Shown here: positions 39,169 to 48,277 of the stretch, in pieces
How positions within the stretch are numbered: the stretch's first letter is position 1
How the letters are laid out: each line of letters starts with the position of its first letter
From: Pseudomonas tructae
GTDB lineage: Bacteria; Pseudomonadota; Gammaproteobacteria; Pseudomonadales; Pseudomonadaceae
Direction of reading: 5' to 3'
Length of the DNA stretch: 64,000 nt
Assembly: GCF_004214895.1 (NCBI RefSeq)
Contig: NZ_CP035952.1
Location: 1,436,501-1,500,500 of the forward strand
Made by a program: the position numbers and the translations under genes
The notes under the pieces: model-generated
What the model was told of the DNA's origin: nothing
Database searches by the model: none
Seen by the model: only the letters and a program-made list of their open reading frames with translations

Positions 39169-39204
39169 ATCGCGGGGCCTGTGGGAGCGGGCTTGCCCCG
39201 CGAT
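39169..39204. repeat. Paired REP element, compact (one arm shortened)
   Basis: A short arm ATCGCGGGGC and a full inverted arm ending GCCCCGCGAT, between oprB and the mutarotase gene. Confidence 0.85.
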
Positions 39205-39236
39205 GGGGCCCTCACTAACAACAAGAGTCTCACGCC

Positions 39237-40091
39237 ATGCCAGAGCACCCGCTACAACGTTTCTTCACCTCGCAGCGGCCGCGGCCGACCTTCGAGTGGG
39301 AGCGTTACCAGCAGCGCGACGTGCTGATCATCGATCACCCGCAATGCCAGGCGGTCTTCAGCCGCCAGGGTGCGCAGTTGCTGCACTTCCAGCCCCAGGG
39401 CGAGCGCCCGTGGCTGTGGTGTGCGGCGCAGTGGCCGCAAGTCGGCGCCATCCGTGGTGGTGTGCCGGTGTGTTGGCCCTGGTACGGCCGCCATCCTAGC
39501 GAAGACATGTGGCCGGCCCACGGTTGGGCGCGCCTGCTCGACTGGAAACTGATCGACAGCAGCGAAGATACCGACGGTGTGACCCTCAAGTGGCGTCTGC
39601 AGCTGTGCGACTGGCAGGTCGACCTGCTGGCCAGGCTGGGCAAGCGCATGGAGTTGCAACTGAGTACCGAGCATCAGGACAGTCAGCCGTGTCAGTTGAG
39701 TCATGCTCTGCTAGCTTACTGGCGTATTAGTGACGTTTCTGAGATAGCGCTATCTGGGCTAGAAAACATTGACGGTTACGACCGTTTGAACCGTCAGGCC
39801 TGTCGCCAGAAGGGCGCCTTGAAGGTCTACGGTGGCTGCCAGCGGGTGTTCCCCCATGCGGCGACCCTGCAGTTGCACGATCCGGCCTGGCAGCGCCAGT
39901 TATGCATCGATACCGGTGACAGCGAAGACACCGTGGTCTGGCATCCCGGCAGCCGGCCGTTGATGGGCGTCAGCGGCAGCGAAACCCTGGGGTTCGTCTG
40001 TGTCGAGGCGGCCAGTGGCAGCAGTGACAGCCTGAGCCTGGCGCCGGGTGAGCAGGCGCACCTGCGGCTGCAGGCGCAGATGCTCAGTTGA
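39237..40091 (+). CDS. D-hexose-6-phosphate mutarotase (YeaD type)
   Basis: A 284-residue aldose-1-epimerase-fold protein. Family pattern: [19 protein letters not shown] near residue 45, [25 protein letters not shown] with the catalytic-type His, and a later VVWHPG. These enzymes interconvert anomers of glucose 6-phosphate, which fits its place between OprB and the glucose-6-phosphate dehydrogenase operon. Its 3' end overlaps the end of convergent hexR by eight bases. Confidence 0.88.
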   Translation: MPEHPLQRFFTSQRPRPTFEWERYQQRDVLIIDHPQCQAVFSRQGAQLLHFQPQGERPWLWCAAQWPQVGAIRGGVPVCWPWYGRHPSEDMWPAHGWARLLDWKLIDSSEDTDGVTLKWRLQLCDWQVDLLARLGKRMELQLSTEHQDSQPCQLSHALLAYWRISDVSEIALSGLENIDGYDRLNRQACRQKGALKVYGGCQRVFPHAATLQLHDPAWQRQLCIDTGDSEDTVVWHPGSRPLMGVSGSETLGFVCVEAASGSSDSLSLAPGEQAHLRLQAQMLS

Positions 40092-40953
40092 GCTCGTCGT
40101 CAATCGGGTAGCGGCTGGCGTTGAGGCTTTCCTTGATCTTGCGCAGGTGCGGCTGGAAGTCGACGCCGCGGCGCAGGGTCATGCCGGTGGCCAGCACGTC
40201 GAGCACGGTCAGCTGGATGATCCGCGAGGTCATCGGCATATAGATGTCGGTGTCTTCGGGCAGCGGGATGTTCAGGCTCAGGCTGCTGGCCTTGGCCAGA
40301 GGCGAGTCGGCAGCGGTCAGGCCGAGCACCGAGGCGCCGTTCTCGCGGGCCAGGCGGGCGACTTCGACCAGCTCGCGGGTGCGTCCGGTGTAGGAGATGA
40401 TCACGAACAGCTCGCCGGTGTGGGCCACCGACGCCAGCATGCGCTGCATCAGCACATCGGCATGGGCAGACACCGCCAGGTTGAAGCGAAAGAACTTGTG
40501 CTGGGCATCCAGGGCTACCGGGGCCGAGGCACCCAGGCCAAAGAAGTGGATCTGCCGGGCCTGGATCAGCATGTCGACGGCGCGGCTGACCAACTGCGGA
40601 TCAAGCTGCTGGCAGGCACTGTCCAGCGAGGCGATGGCGCTGCCGAAGATCTTCTGGGTATAGGAGGCCGGATCATCGTCGGCTTCCACCGCCCGGCTGA
40701 CATAGGCGGCACCACTGGCCAGGCTCTGAGCCAGTTGCAGCTTGAGCTCGGGGTAGCCGCTGACGCCGAACGAACGGCAGAAGCGGTTGACCGTCGGCTC
40801 GCTGACCTTGGCCGCCTGGGCCAGGGCGGCAATGCTGAAGCGGGTGGCTTGCTGAGGGTTGAGCAGGATGACTTCGGCGACTTTGCGCTCAGCCTTGTTC
40901 AGCTCTTCGAGGCGGCCCTGGATCTGCTCCAGGAGGTTTCGCACGCGGTCCAT
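40084..40953 (-). CDS. hexR: HexR transcriptional repressor, RpiR family
   Basis: A 289-residue regulator with an N-terminal RpiR helix-turn-helix (about 1-80; [20 protein letters not shown]) and a C-terminal SIS sugar-phosphate domain ([32 protein letters not shown]). HexR of P. putida represses zwf, edd and gap and is released by 2-keto-3-deoxy-6-phosphogluconate. It is divergent from zwf with a HexR-like site in between, so it probably also controls itself. Confidence 0.95.
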   Translation of the reverse strand: MDRVRNLLEQIQGRLEELNKAERKVAEVILLNPQQATRFSIAALAQAAKVSEPTVNRFCRSFGVSGYPELKLQLAQSLASGAAYVSRAVEADDDPASYTQKIFGSAIASLDSACQQLDPQLVSRAVDMLIQARQIHFFGLGASAPVALDAQHKFFRFNLAVSAHADVLMQRMLASVAHTGELFVIISYTGRTRELVEVARLARENGASVLGLTAADSPLAKASSLSLNIPLPEDTDIYMPMTSRIIQLTVLDVLATGMTLRRGVDFQPHLRKIKESLNASRYPIDDELN

Positions 40954-41075
40954 GGGTGTTTTCCTTGGGTCGTTGAGACAGCCGGCTGGTGACAGCAGCG
41001 GGCTTTTGACACGGTGGCCTATCGTACTGATGGCATGGATGGCACACCACTTGAATCTGTCTGCTTGGTAAAATG

Positions 41076-41090
41076 TTGTGGTTTTTACTA
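41076..41090. promoter_or_regulatory. HexR operator in front of zwf
   Basis: TTGTGGTTTTTACTA matches TTGT-N7-ACAA with one mismatch in the second half. It lies 82 bases before the zwf start in the 204-base hexR-zwf interval. Confidence 0.75.
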
Positions 41091-41157
41091 CATTATCTCT
41101 TGAAAACTGCGATTGAAAACGGTATTCCTAGGTCAACTTGATAAAAGAACCAACATC

Positions 41158-42627
41158 ATGGCGTCGATCAGCGTAGAACCCTGCACCTTTGCCCTGTTTG
41201 GCGCCCTTGGCGACCTGGCCTTGCGCAAGCTGTTTCCGGCGCTGTACCAGCTTGACCGCGCCGACCTGCTGCACGCCGACACCCGGGTGCTGGCCCTGGC
41301 CCGCGAGGCGGGCAGTGTCGATGAGCACCTGGCGTCAATCGAGGCGCACCTGCAGGAGTTCGTGCCCGCCGGGCAGATCGAGGCGCCGGTGCTGCAACGC
41401 TTTCTTGCCCGCCTGAGCTACCTGCACGTGGATTTTCTCAAGGCCGAGGACTACCAGGCCCTGGCCGAGCGGGTCGGTAGCGACAGCCAGTTGATCGCCT
41501 ATTTCGCCACCCCCGCGGCAGTGTATGGCGGTATCTGCGAAAACCTCGACAAAGCCGGCCTCAGTGCCCGTACTCGGGTGGTGCTGGAAAAGCCCATCGG
41601 CCATGACCTGGAATCCTCGCGACGGGTCAATGATGCTGTGGCTCAGTTTTTCCCGGAAAACCGCGTCTACCGCATCGACCATTACCTGGGCAAGGAGACG
41701 GTACAGAACCTCATTGCCCTGCGCTTTGCCAACAGCTTGTTCGAAACCCAGTGGAACCAGAACTCGATTTCCCATGTGGAAATCACCGTCGCCGAAAAGG
41801 TCGGAATCGAAGGGCGCTGGGGTTACTTCGACAAGGCCGGGCAACTGCGCGACATGATCCAGAACCATCTGTTGCAGCTGCTCTGCCTGATTGCCATGGA
41901 CCCGCCAAGCGACCTTTCCGCCGACAGTATCCGCGACGAGAAGGTCAAGGTGCTCAAGGCCCTGGCGCCGATCAAGGGCGAAGGCCTGAGCACCCAGGTG
42001 GTGCGTGGCCAGTACATTGCCGGTTACAGCGAAGGCAAGCCGGTGCCCGGTTACCTGGAAGAAGACAACGCCAACGCCCAGAGCGACACTGAAACCTTCG
42101 TCGCCCTGCGCGCCGATATCCGCAACTGGCGCTGGGCCGGCGTGCCGTTCTACTTGCGTACCGGCAAACGCATGCCGCAAAAACTGTCGCAGATCGTCAT
42201 CCATTTCAAGGAAACCCCGCACTACATCTTTGCCCCGGAACAGCGATTGCAGATCGGCAACAAGCTGATCATTCGCCTGCAGCCGGACGAGGGTATTTCC
42301 TTGCGGGTGATGACCAAGGAGCAGGGCCTGGATAAAGGCATGCAACTGCGCAGCGGGCCGTTGCAGCTGAATTTTTCCGATACCTGGCGCAGTGCGCGGA
42401 TCCCCGATGCTTACGAGCGGTTGTTGCTGGAAGTGATGCGTGGCAATCAGAACCTGTTCGTGCGCAAAGACGAAATCGAATACGCGTGGAAGTGGTGCGA
42501 TCAGTTGATTGCCGGCTGGAAGCAGTCGGGCGATGCGCCCAAACCTTATGCCGCCGGCTCCTGGGGGCCGATGAGCTCGATTGCACTGATTACCCGCGAT
42601 GGGAGGTCCTGGTATGGCGATATCTGA
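41158..42627 (+). CDS. zwf: Glucose-6-phosphate 1-dehydrogenase
   Basis: A 489-residue enzyme oxidising glucose 6-phosphate to 6-phosphogluconolactone. Coenzyme fingerprint [12 protein letters not shown] (residues 14-25; Ala in place of the more common Ser), EKPIG at 144-148 and the substrate site RIDHYLGKE at 172-180. The start is the ATG at 41158 ([15 protein letters not shown]); the frame is open upstream but without family similarity. It leads zwf-pgl-eda under HexR, and its 3' end overlaps pgl by 14 bases. Confidence 0.96.
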   Translation: MASISVEPCTFALFGALGDLALRKLFPALYQLDRADLLHADTRVLALAREAGSVDEHLASIEAHLQEFVPAGQIEAPVLQRFLARLSYLHVDFLKAEDYQALAERVGSDSQLIAYFATPAAVYGGICENLDKAGLSARTRVVLEKPIGHDLESSRRVNDAVAQFFPENRVYRIDHYLGKETVQNLIALRFANSLFETQWNQNSISHVEITVAEKVGIEGRWGYFDKAGQLRDMIQNHLLQLLCLIAMDPPSDLSADSIRDEKVKVLKALAPIKGEGLSTQVVRGQYIAGYSEGKPVPGYLEEDNANAQSDTETFVALRADIRNWRWAGVPFYLRTGKRMPQKLSQIVIHFKETPHYIFAPEQRLQIGNKLIIRLQPDEGISLRVMTKEQGLDKGMQLRSGPLQLNFSDTWRSARIPDAYERLLLEVMRGNQNLFVRKDEIEYAWKWCDQLIAGWKQSGDAPKPYAAGSWGPMSSIALITRDGRSWYGDI

Positions 42628-43327
42628 ACTGCAACTGCCGGCCAACGTCACGGCGCATGACTACAACGCGGCAGCGCCGCTGGCCGAAGGCTTGGCCAAG
42701 GACGTGGCAGCGCGCCTGAATGCCGCGATTGCGGCCAAGGGCCGGGCCACCCTGGTGGTCTCCGGTGGCCGTAGCCCGGTGGCATTCTTTACGGCGCTGA
42801 TCAAGCAGCCGCTGGACTGGTCCAAGGTGCTGGTGACGCTTGCCGATGAGCGCTGGGTACCGGTGGAGCATGCCGACAGCAATGCCGGCCTGCTCAAGCG
42901 TCATCTGTTGATTGGCGCTGCTGCCAAGGCAACTTTCCTCAGCCTCTATCGCGCTGCTGGCAGCCTCGACGTCGCAGCGCTGGAAGCCGACCAGGCATTG
43001 GCCGAACTGCCGGGCATCGATGTTCTGGTGCTGGGCATGGGCGATGACGGTCATACCGCTTCGTTGTTCCCCAACAGCCCGAACCTTGTCGAAGGCCTTG
43101 ATCCGCAGAGTTCTCGGCGCTGCCTGCCGATGCTGGCGCCAAGCGTGCCGCATCAGCGCCTGAGCATGACCCGCGCGCTATTGGCCAGCGCCGGGTTTAC
43201 CGCCTTGTCGGTGCAAGGCCCGGGCAAACTCGCTACCCTGCGCGCCGCGCTGGCAGGCGATGACCTGGCGCAGATGCCGATTCGCGCCTTCTTGCAAGAC
43301 CCTCTGGATATTTACTGGTGCCCATGA
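42614..43327 (+). CDS. pgl: 6-phosphogluconolactonase
   Basis: A 237-residue lactonase (NagB/RpiA fold) hydrolysing 6-phosphogluconolactone. Motifs: [34 protein letters not shown] and [19 protein letters not shown]. The ATG at 42614 with GGGAGG at 42601-42606 lies inside the end of zwf, giving coupled translation. Confidence 0.95.
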   Translation: MAISELQLPANVTAHDYNAAAPLAEGLAKDVAARLNAAIAAKGRATLVVSGGRSPVAFFTALIKQPLDWSKVLVTLADERWVPVEHADSNAGLLKRHLLIGAAAKATFLSLYRAAGSLDVAALEADQALAELPGIDVLVLGMGDDGHTASLFPNSPNLVEGLDPQSSRRCLPMLAPSVPHQRLSMTRALLASAGFTALSVQGPGKLATLRAALAGDDLAQMPIRAFLQDPLDIYWCP

Positions 43328-43344
43328 GCCAAGGATCCGCCGTT

Positions 43345-44019
43345 ATGACCACGCATGAACTGAAACAGCCGGGAGCTTCCATGGCCGACAAGATTGCCCG
43401 GATCGATCAGATCTGCACCCAGGCGCGCATTCTGCCGGTGATCACCATCGCCCGCGAAGAAGACATCCTGCCGCTGGCTGATGCCCTGGCAGGCGGAGGC
43501 ATCAAGACCCTGGAAGTGACCTTGCGCTCCTCCCATGGCCTCAAGGCCATCCAGGTGCTGCGCGAGCAGCGCCCCGAGCTGTGCATCGGTGCCGGCACCG
43601 TACTGGACCGCAGCATGTTTGCCGCCGTCCAGGCTGCTGGCGCGCAGTTCGTGGTCACCCCGGGCATTACCCAGGATTTGCTCGAGGCCGGTGTCGACAG
43701 CGACATCCCACTGCTGCCCGGCATCAGCACACCGTCGGAACTCATGATGGGCTATGCCCTGGGTTACCGGCGCTTCAAGCTGTTCCCTGCCGAGATCAGC
43801 GGCGGCGTGGCAGCCATCAAGGCCTACGGCGGCCCGTTTGGCGATGTGCGTTTCTGCCCCACGGGCGGCGTCAACCCGGGCAATGTGAAGCACTACATGG
43901 CGCTGCCCAACGTCATGTGCGTGGGCGGCACCTGGATGCTCGACAGCAGCTGGATCAAAAGCCGCGACTGGGCCCGTATCCAGGCCTGCAGCGCCGAGGC
44001 CCTGGCACTGCTGGACTGA
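43345..44019 (+). CDS. eda: 2-keto-3-deoxy-6-phosphogluconate aldolase
   Basis: A 224-residue class I aldolase splitting KDPG into pyruvate and glyceraldehyde 3-phosphate, last step of the Entner-Doudoroff route. The Schiff-base lysine is K145 in RRFKLFPAE; GGGIKTLEVTLRS and IGAGTVLDRSMF are family blocks. The ATG at 43345 has AAGGA upstream; an alternative ATG at 43324 overlaps the pgl stop but lacks a ribosome binding site. A terminator follows. Confidence 0.96.
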   Translation: MTTHELKQPGASMADKIARIDQICTQARILPVITIAREEDILPLADALAGGGIKTLEVTLRSSHGLKAIQVLREQRPELCIGAGTVLDRSMFAAVQAAGAQFVVTPGITQDLLEAGVDSDIPLLPGISTPSELMMGYALGYRRFKLFPAEISGGVAAIKAYGGPFGDVRFCPTGGVNPGNVKHYMALPNVMCVGGTWMLDSSWIKSRDWARIQACSAEALALLD

Positions 44020-44047
44020 TCTGATTCGTTGTGTGCAACACGGCTTT

Positions 44048-44080
44048 ACGGTGCGCTTGGTCGGTGCACCGTTTTTTTTT
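44048..44080 (+). terminator. Rho-independent terminator after eda
   Basis: ACGGTGC / GCACCGT stem with an 11-base loop followed by a run of nine or more T. It closes the zwf-pgl-eda operon, a few bases from the 3' end of the facing accessory operon. Confidence 0.9.
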
Positions 44081-44085
44081 GCCGC

Positions 44086-45435
44086 TCAGAAACTGTCGCT
44101 GGTGCTGAAGCTGCCGCCCCCGCTACTGCTGGAGGTGGAGTAGTCGCTGGAGCTTGAGCTGGAACTGCTGGAGCCTGAGCTTGACCAGCTGAACGACGAC
44201 GAGCTGCTGGAGGAGGACGTGCTACGCGGTACCAGGCGCCGGCCACTTTGCAGCAGGGTCTCCAAGGCATGCAGGCTGAGGTCGCGGGTCATGTAGTCGG
44301 CCAGCAGGCGATCGAAACCCAAACTGGTATGGAAGTTGTAGTCGCTGTCGCGGTAGTAGTCGGTACGCAACGCCCGCTCCAGTTCCTTGGCCCGCTCGTA
44401 GTCGCGCAGGGCGCGGTCATGCTGGTCGCGCAACTGCGGCAGGCGGTCCTGCACTTCCCGCAGGCGCGGGTACAGCTCCTTGAGCTGGGCGGCGATCCGG
44501 TCGTCGTTGCTGTCCGGGGTCTTTTGTACTTCCACCAGCAGTTGCTCGATGGTCTGTGCCTGCAGGCGTTCGGTGATGTTCTGGCGGATCCGCAGGTAGT
44601 GCGGGTCCTGCTTGCCGGCAAAGCTGGCCAACTGCTGGTGCTGCTCGTTGGCCCGGGCCTTGGCGGCGGCGATGTGTTTGTTCAGCGTGGTGTCTTGGCC
44701 GCTTAAAGGGTCCATCCCCGCCGCTGTTCGTGCCTGGGCCAGGCGTTGTTCGACAGTTTTCTGCAGCCCGGCAATCAGGGCCAGGCGCTCGCCTTGCAGT
44801 TCTTCGTTACGCGTTTGCATGGCGCGCAGTATCAGCTCGTTATTGCGGTTGCCCTGGAAGTTGACGCGCTTGGCCAGGGTGTTGTCGAGCCAGCGGTGGA
44901 GGAAGTTGTAGCGGTACTGCTCGGTGCCGTAATCACGCTTGAGCAGGTGGTAGTAGATCGGGTTGGCGCTGTAGGAGGGCAGCTTATCGACGCACTCCTG
45001 GCGGATCTCGGCGTAGCCGGTAACCGCCTCTTCGTTGGCCTCTTGCGCTGCCAGTAACTGTTCGCCCAGTTGGCGCCAGTCGGGTTCGAGCGCCAGTTGA
45101 TCCTTGACCTGGCGGTCGATGTCTTCAATACGCACACGCACGCTGTGCTGCTCGGCCAACGAGGCGGCAATATCGCTTTCGACCCGGGCAAGGTCTGCGC
45201 GCAGCTGGGCTTCGGCGTCCTGGCGAGCCTGTAGTTGTAGCAAGGTGTCCTGGTCCAGTGCCGGGCGATGCTCAAGCTTGAGGGTTGCGATGTTGCTCAG
45301 CCGGGTGAGAATGTCCTGTTCCAGGCGCGCTTCCTGATCGCTCAGGGTCGACAGCAACTGCTCGGCGCTGCGCAACAAGGACTCGTTGTCGCGGGCGTTC
45401 TGCGCCACGGTGCTGGTGAGGGTAGTGGGGGTCAT
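44086..45435 (-). CDS. Coiled-coil protein with a long polyserine C-terminal tail (third gene of accessory operon)
   Basis: A 449-residue protein I cannot assign. Residues 1-130 and 215-360 are strongly helical and charged with heptad-like patterns (LLRSAEQLLSTLSDQEARLE; QQLASFAGKQ), and there is a conserved-looking centre (PIYYHLLKRDYGTEQYRYNF, 159-178). From about residue 405 to the end the protein is almost all Ser, with Gly, Phe, Trp, Asp and Tyr, ending in GSFSTSDSF. No signal peptide or membrane helix. It follows the membrane-protein gene after four bases and is surely co-transcribed with it. Possibly a cytoplasmic scaffold whose low-complexity tail mediates assembly (inference). Confidence 0.8.
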   Translation of the reverse strand: MTPTTLTSTVAQNARDNESLLRSAEQLLSTLSDQEARLEQDILTRLSNIATLKLEHRPALDQDTLLQLQARQDAEAQLRADLARVESDIAASLAEQHSVRVRIEDIDRQVKDQLALEPDWRQLGEQLLAAQEANEEAVTGYAEIRQECVDKLPSYSANPIYYHLLKRDYGTEQYRYNFLHRWLDNTLAKRVNFQGNRNNELILRAMQTRNEELQGERLALIAGLQKTVEQRLAQARTAAGMDPLSGQDTTLNKHIAAAKARANEQHQQLASFAGKQDPHYLRIRQNITERLQAQTIEQLLVEVQKTPDSNDDRIAAQLKELYPRLREVQDRLPQLRDQHDRALRDYERAKELERALRTDYYRDSDYNFHTSLGFDRLLADYMTRDLSLHALETLLQSGRRLVPRSTSSSSSSSSFSWSSSGSSSSSSSSSDYSTSSSSGGGSFSTSDSF

Positions 45436-45439
45436 GTGT

Positions 45440-46879
45440 TCACCAGTCCATGATCATGTCAGGGTTGCTCGTGGTGCGCTGGTTAAAGCGCAGGGTCAGC
45501 GAGTTGGCAGCCTTGTTGCCCATCATGCGGTCATCGACATGGCCGTCGTCGAGCTTGTCTTCTTTGACCTTGAGGTATTCGGCCTGGCTGACTCGCACAC
45601 CGAAGTAGCCGTTCCATTGCAGTTTGCCGGTTTCGGCACTGGTCACCGGTACTTCGACTCTGATGCCGGCCGGGTTGGTGGCCTCGACCACCACGAACCA
45701 GCTCTTGCCTTTGTCGGTGGCCTCGCCGCGGTTGCAACCGGCGGGGTCGTAGCAACGCTCCACCCCGGATTTGACGCCGGTGCGGTCGACGATCTGGATC
45801 GTCAGCGCTGCAGCGGCGAAGTCGAGCATCTGCTCCAGGTGGCGAAGTCGATAGTGGGTTTGAGTGGCCTCCCGAGCGTCCAGGCTGGTGTTGGCCTGAG
45901 CGAGTAACAGTTGCAGCTGCGTCCGATCGCCGGCACTCAGGGGCATGGCCTTGAGGCGCTGGGCTAACTGGTCGCGCAGGGCGATCTTTTCCAGCCAGTC
46001 GCCGGTTTCATCGATCTGCAAACGCAGTTGGCCGACATACCGGCTGGCGGCGGTCAGTGTTGAGTTATCTTTGACCTGCAGCAGTTGCTGGTCGGCCGAG
46101 CCGGCAAGCTCCTTGAGGTTGGGGAACTGCGCAAGGCCTTTCAGGTAGGTCGGCAGGGCCATGAGCCTGGCCAGTTCATCGCGCTGCTCGTAGATACCCT
46201 CTACCGTGGCAAAGGCGGAGCGCGTCGCGTACATGGAATCGCGGACCTGCTTGATCTGTGCTTCACGTTTCTCGACCAGGGCCTTGACGCTGTCGCGATT
46301 GGTCTTGTCGATGAACTGCGGCACATCGCTGGCGAAGGTTTGCGCAAGCGGCGGCAATGTTTGCCGGACTTCATCAAGAATACGGCCGACCGCAGCATCG
46401 GGTCGAGCTAATGCTTTTTGCTGCCACTGCTCAAGTTTCTCGTGCTTGAGCTGGATTTCGGCGCGCAGGTCTTCATCGTGCAGGCGCAGGTCGCGGGCAC
46501 TGTTGTCGATCTCGATGGTGACGCCGCTGTCGTGGACCAGGCGCGTGCACTGGGTAATCAGCAGCGCAGCGATGATCGTCAGGAACAGCTTGAACAGTTG
46601 GCTGCGCGCCATCGACGCCTTGCTCAGCAGCTTTTGCCGCCAGCTCAAGGGCGGTTCTTCGAACATCAGGCGACGGGCGAAAAACTCGCGAACGCCCTGA
46701 TCGATCAGCGCTTCGTCAAAGGCAATGTTATGGCTTTGGTAGTAGTCGCGAATACGCGCCGCAACATCGGCGCGGCGCTTGGGCAGGTTCAGGTGTTCCT
46801 GGACCTGCATGTGCTGGTGGCGCAATTCGTCGACGAACGCCATCGCTCCGAGCTGTTCGGAGAGTGGAATGCTGCTCAT
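45440..46879 (-). CDS. Single-pass membrane protein, probably DUF6384-like (second gene of accessory operon)
   Basis: A 479-residue protein. The N-terminal cytoplasmic 90 residues (LSEQLGAMAFVDELRHQHMQ; NLPKRRADVAARIRDYYQSH) resemble the Pseudomonas family I recall as DUF6384; this needs a database check. One membrane helix at about 95-113 (LFKLFLTIIAALLITQCTRL), then a long helical region (about 125-350) and a C-terminal beta-rich domain (about 350-479) with a CYDPAGCN pair of cysteines. The start codon shares a base with the stop of the upstream gene (TGATG), so translation is coupled. Function unknown. Confidence 0.8.
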   Translation of the reverse strand: MSSIPLSEQLGAMAFVDELRHQHMQVQEHLNLPKRRADVAARIRDYYQSHNIAFDEALIDQGVREFFARRLMFEEPPLSWRQKLLSKASMARSQLFKLFLTIIAALLITQCTRLVHDSGVTIEIDNSARDLRLHDEDLRAEIQLKHEKLEQWQQKALARPDAAVGRILDEVRQTLPPLAQTFASDVPQFIDKTNRDSVKALVEKREAQIKQVRDSMYATRSAFATVEGIYEQRDELARLMALPTYLKGLAQFPNLKELAGSADQQLLQVKDNSTLTAASRYVGQLRLQIDETGDWLEKIALRDQLAQRLKAMPLSAGDRTQLQLLLAQANTSLDAREATQTHYRLRHLEQMLDFAAAALTIQIVDRTGVKSGVERCYDPAGCNRGEATDKGKSWFVVVEATNPAGIRVEVPVTSAETGKLQWNGYFGVRVSQAEYLKVKEDKLDDGHVDDRMMGNKAANSLTLRFNQRTTSNPDMIMDW

Positions 46880-48018
46880 CAGGCTGCCTTGCTGAGCAGG
46901 GCGGCGAATTTACGCTTGGCATCCTCGACCGCCGCCGCGATGTCGCGCGAGGCATTGCTCGATTCGGCCCGGTAGGTTTCGGTGAGGCTGTGCATGTCGT
47001 TCTGGAACGACAGCGTGGCATCGGCCAGGGCGCGTACCGAATCGACTTTGATGGTCGAGCCATAGCTGGCCTTGACCGCCGCTTCGAGTTGCTGGTTGCC
47101 GGTGCTGCCCAGGGCTTCGAGGCCCTTGCTGATACCATCGGTGGTAGCGTTGAGGGTATGGGTCGCCTCGGCCAGGCCGCTGTTGGCAGTGAAGGAGACA
47201 GCCAGGCCGGTCAGTACCACTTCGTTGGTGGAGAAGAACGAGACCATGCGCTGGTACTGGCGCTCCTTGATCACGTGCACCTGGTTGATGCGGGCGAAGA
47301 CCATTTCAGCGGTGTTGTAGCCGACCTTGAGGTCATCGGCGATGTCCTTGACGATCTGGTAGCGCTTGTCTTCATCCTGCAGGGCGCGTACGGCTTCGTC
47401 GCGGCGCAGTTCCAGCGCGGCGCGCTGGGCGGGCTCGGCCGTTTCGGCAGCGGCGACCTGCTGGTTGGCCTCGTTCAGGGCGGCGGTGCGCTGTTCCAGC
47501 GCCTGGCCGGCAATGGCCAGCACTTGCTGGGCTTCGACCTCGGCAGCTTTCATGGCCATGCGAAAGTCCATGTAGGACTCCAGGATCACCGTCTCGCGGC
47601 TGATTTGGTCGTTGGCCGACTTGCACACTTGCAGGTAGTTGTCGCGAATGTCGTTGAAGCGGCTGGGGATCGAACCACGGCGCACATTCATCCAGGCCAG
47701 TTTGAGCTTCTCCATGCTGTCCAGGCGCCCGTCGTCCATCCAGCCGGCCATGGCAGCAGCGTCTTCGCGGATCGAGGTAAAGCTCTGGGTGATGTCCATG
47801 AAGCGGGTGGAGATGTCCATGCCCTCGATCTGCTCGCGGACCATGCTGTTGAAGGCAGTGGATTGCTGCAGCACGGCGGCGATCGAGGTGACCTTGCTGC
47901 TGTCGTACTGCGCCACACGGTCGAGCAGTACCAGCACGGGGGCGTCTTGAGCCGGGCGCAGAAGATTGATGCCGATGGTGCGCAGGCTGCTCAGCGCGCG
48001 TTCGAGGTAGTTGCTCAT
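46879..48018 (-). CDS. Helical protein with possible TelA-like fold (first gene of accessory operon)
   Basis: A 379-residue all-helical protein beginning MSNYLERALSSLRTIGIN; start at 48018 supported by AAAGGAC six bases upstream. Related Pseudomonas proteins are, as far as I recall, labelled only as cell surface protein, although no signal peptide or membrane helix is visible here. The second half (QRMVSFFSTNEVVLTGLAVS ... TTDGISKGLEAL ... VDSVRALADATLSFQNDM) has the helix pattern of TelA/YaaN toxic-anion-resistance proteins; the resemblance is weak and inferred. It heads a tightly coupled operon with the membrane protein and the serine-tailed protein. Confidence 0.78.
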   Translation of the reverse strand: MSNYLERALSSLRTIGINLLRPAQDAPVLVLLDRVAQYDSSKVTSIAAVLQQSTAFNSMVREQIEGMDISTRFMDITQSFTSIREDAAAMAGWMDDGRLDSMEKLKLAWMNVRRGSIPSRFNDIRDNYLQVCKSANDQISRETVILESYMDFRMAMKAAEVEAQQVLAIAGQALEQRTAALNEANQQVAAAETAEPAQRAALELRRDEAVRALQDEDKRYQIVKDIADDLKVGYNTAEMVFARINQVHVIKERQYQRMVSFFSTNEVVLTGLAVSFTANSGLAEATHTLNATTDGISKGLEALGSTGNQQLEAAVKASYGSTIKVDSVRALADATLSFQNDMHSLTETYRAESSNASRDIAAAVEDAKRKFAALLSKAA

Positions 48019-48124
48019 CGAGTGTCCTTTCATGATGTGCGCTCAGCGCAAGGTAAGGCGAGGGGGGAGTATACCGGTGGGCCTGCAAGTTGACGGGAGA
48101 TTTCCGTGTGTATAAACGAAAATT

Positions 48125-48134
48125 CCCCCCCCCC
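48125..48134. repeat. Run of ten cytosines in the divergent promoter region
   Basis: A C10 homopolymer within the 48019-48277 interval between the accessory operon and the tandem monalysin-like genes. Such tracts can change length by slippage. The rest of the interval shows AT-rich stretches and a small dyad near the toxin gene. Confidence 0.85.
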
Positions 48135-48244
48135 TTGTGAGGCTCGGGTATTTCAGTTTCAGCGTTGGCTGCTTTTTTGATCCGTCCTGTGCTTGAGGGA
48201 AAGTGCTCCCACTGCTGGAGCGGCGCACGCTATTGCTAGTCTCG

Positions 48245-48260
48245 ATTGACTGAGTTCAAT
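48245..48260. promoter_or_regulatory. ATTGA-N6-TCAAT dyad before the tandem toxin genes
   Basis: ATTGACTGAGTTCAAT ends three bases before the AAAGGAGG ribosome binding site of the gene at 48278. The same outer ATTGA / TCAAT arms occur in the larger dyad in front of the other monalysin-like gene (2067-2099). Confidence 0.4.
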
Positions 48261-48277
48261 AGTAAAGGAGGGTGGCA

